This document shows positions 63,751 through 64,000 of a DNA stretch of 64,000 nucleotides, one piece after another. A model generated the notes under the pieces. The model was not told the DNA's origin. It did no database searches and worked only from the letters and a program-made list of their open reading frames with translations. The number at the start of each line of letters is the position of its first letter. Within the stretch, counting starts at the first letter, position 1. The position numbers and the translations under genes are program-made. The stretch covers positions 91,508,287 to 91,572,286 of the forward strand of contig CM040428.1 in the NCBI GenBank assembly GCA_022702705.1. Reading direction: 5' to 3'. The DNA is from Papilionanthe hookeriana x Papilionanthe teres (lineage: Eukaryota > Streptophyta > Magnoliopsida > Asparagales > Orchidaceae).

Positions 63751-64000
63751 GGCTGACTATTAGGCTGTCCAAATTTTTGTCTCGTATTAGCGCTACACAC
63801 TTCTTATACTTATCCCGTATTTTTCTATATATATACAACTCATTTTGTAACTTTTCCGTAATCCTCGCTTATAAAACGTAGTTTTGGGAGTGAGAGGATT
63901 CTTGATATTTTGTTCTACAGCTTATGGAATTTGCTTCTCTTATATGCATTTGAGCCATTTCAAAGATATTTTTTTCTTCTCTCGTCGTATCTCTCTAACT

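Larger units (their letters stand above)
59180..64000. mobile_element. second copy of the insertion block (runs off the window)
   Basis: Repeats 35,636-40,457 in order with an offset of about 23.54 kb. Differences are mainly TG in the first copy versus CG here (for example CAACTGACTGACAT at 36,186 versus CAACCGACCGACAT at 59,734) and one-base indels. The block shares the same satellite junction, so it arose by duplication of the whole region, not by a second insertion. The right part is cut off by the window end. Confidence 0.93.

Noticed and set aside
1..64000. Calling the array a centromere
   Set aside because: Long HORs, dyads and retroelement insertions fit a centromere or other heterochromatin, but no CENH3 or location evidence can come from sequence alone.

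Overview
This window is nuclear plant DNA, almost all of it satellite and transposon sequence. I see no intact conventional gene. The plant assignment rests on three things: remnants of plant-type LTR retrotransposons, an embedded piece of a plant-mitochondrial-type large-subunit rRNA gene, and long AT-rich tandem arrays. I cannot name the species.

Layout. (1) 1-35,635 is a tandem array of a ~78-bp monomer rich in TTGACC/TTGACT and its complement. About 66 monomers form a ~5.1-kb higher-order repeat (HOR), seen as six full copies starting at 1, 5143, 10184, 15364, 20433 and 25564, plus a seventh at 30,716 that is interrupted near its end. (2) 35,636-41,558 is a ~5.9-kb non-satellite block inserted into that HOR. 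It holds an acidic 84-codon ORF, a Ty1/copia 3' end (RNase H tail, polypurine tract, LTR) on the plus strand, a tRNA-Arg primer-binding site and LTR-like DNA of a second element on the minus strand, unassigned sequence, and a short GC-rich tail. (3) 41,559-54,227 is more satellite: first a continuation of the interrupted HOR, then a ~390-bp mitochondrial 26S rRNA fragment, then increasingly divergent and rearranged monomers. (4) 54,228-64,000 repeats 30,690-40,457: the same HOR variant, the same insertion point and the same non-satellite block, offset by ~23.54 kb. The window ends inside this second copy.

The repeats are nested: 78-bp monomer, ~234-bp trimer of monomer flavours, ~1.84-kb internal repeat, ~5.1-kb HOR, ~23.5-kb direct repeat. 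Each consensus monomer carries seven W-box cores (the WRKY-factor site TTGAC[C/T]) in both orientations and an inverted pair able to form a hairpin, so the region is an extremely dense W-box field.

Sequence quality needs care. Many stretches differ from clean copies by TCAA-to-TCGA changes in the first ~35 kb and by the reverse complement, TTGA-to-TCGA, in the last ~22 kb, together with small indels. This strand-polarised pattern looks more like systematic long-read base-calling error (perhaps modification-linked) than evolution. Indel-level details and small ORFs should be read with that in mind.
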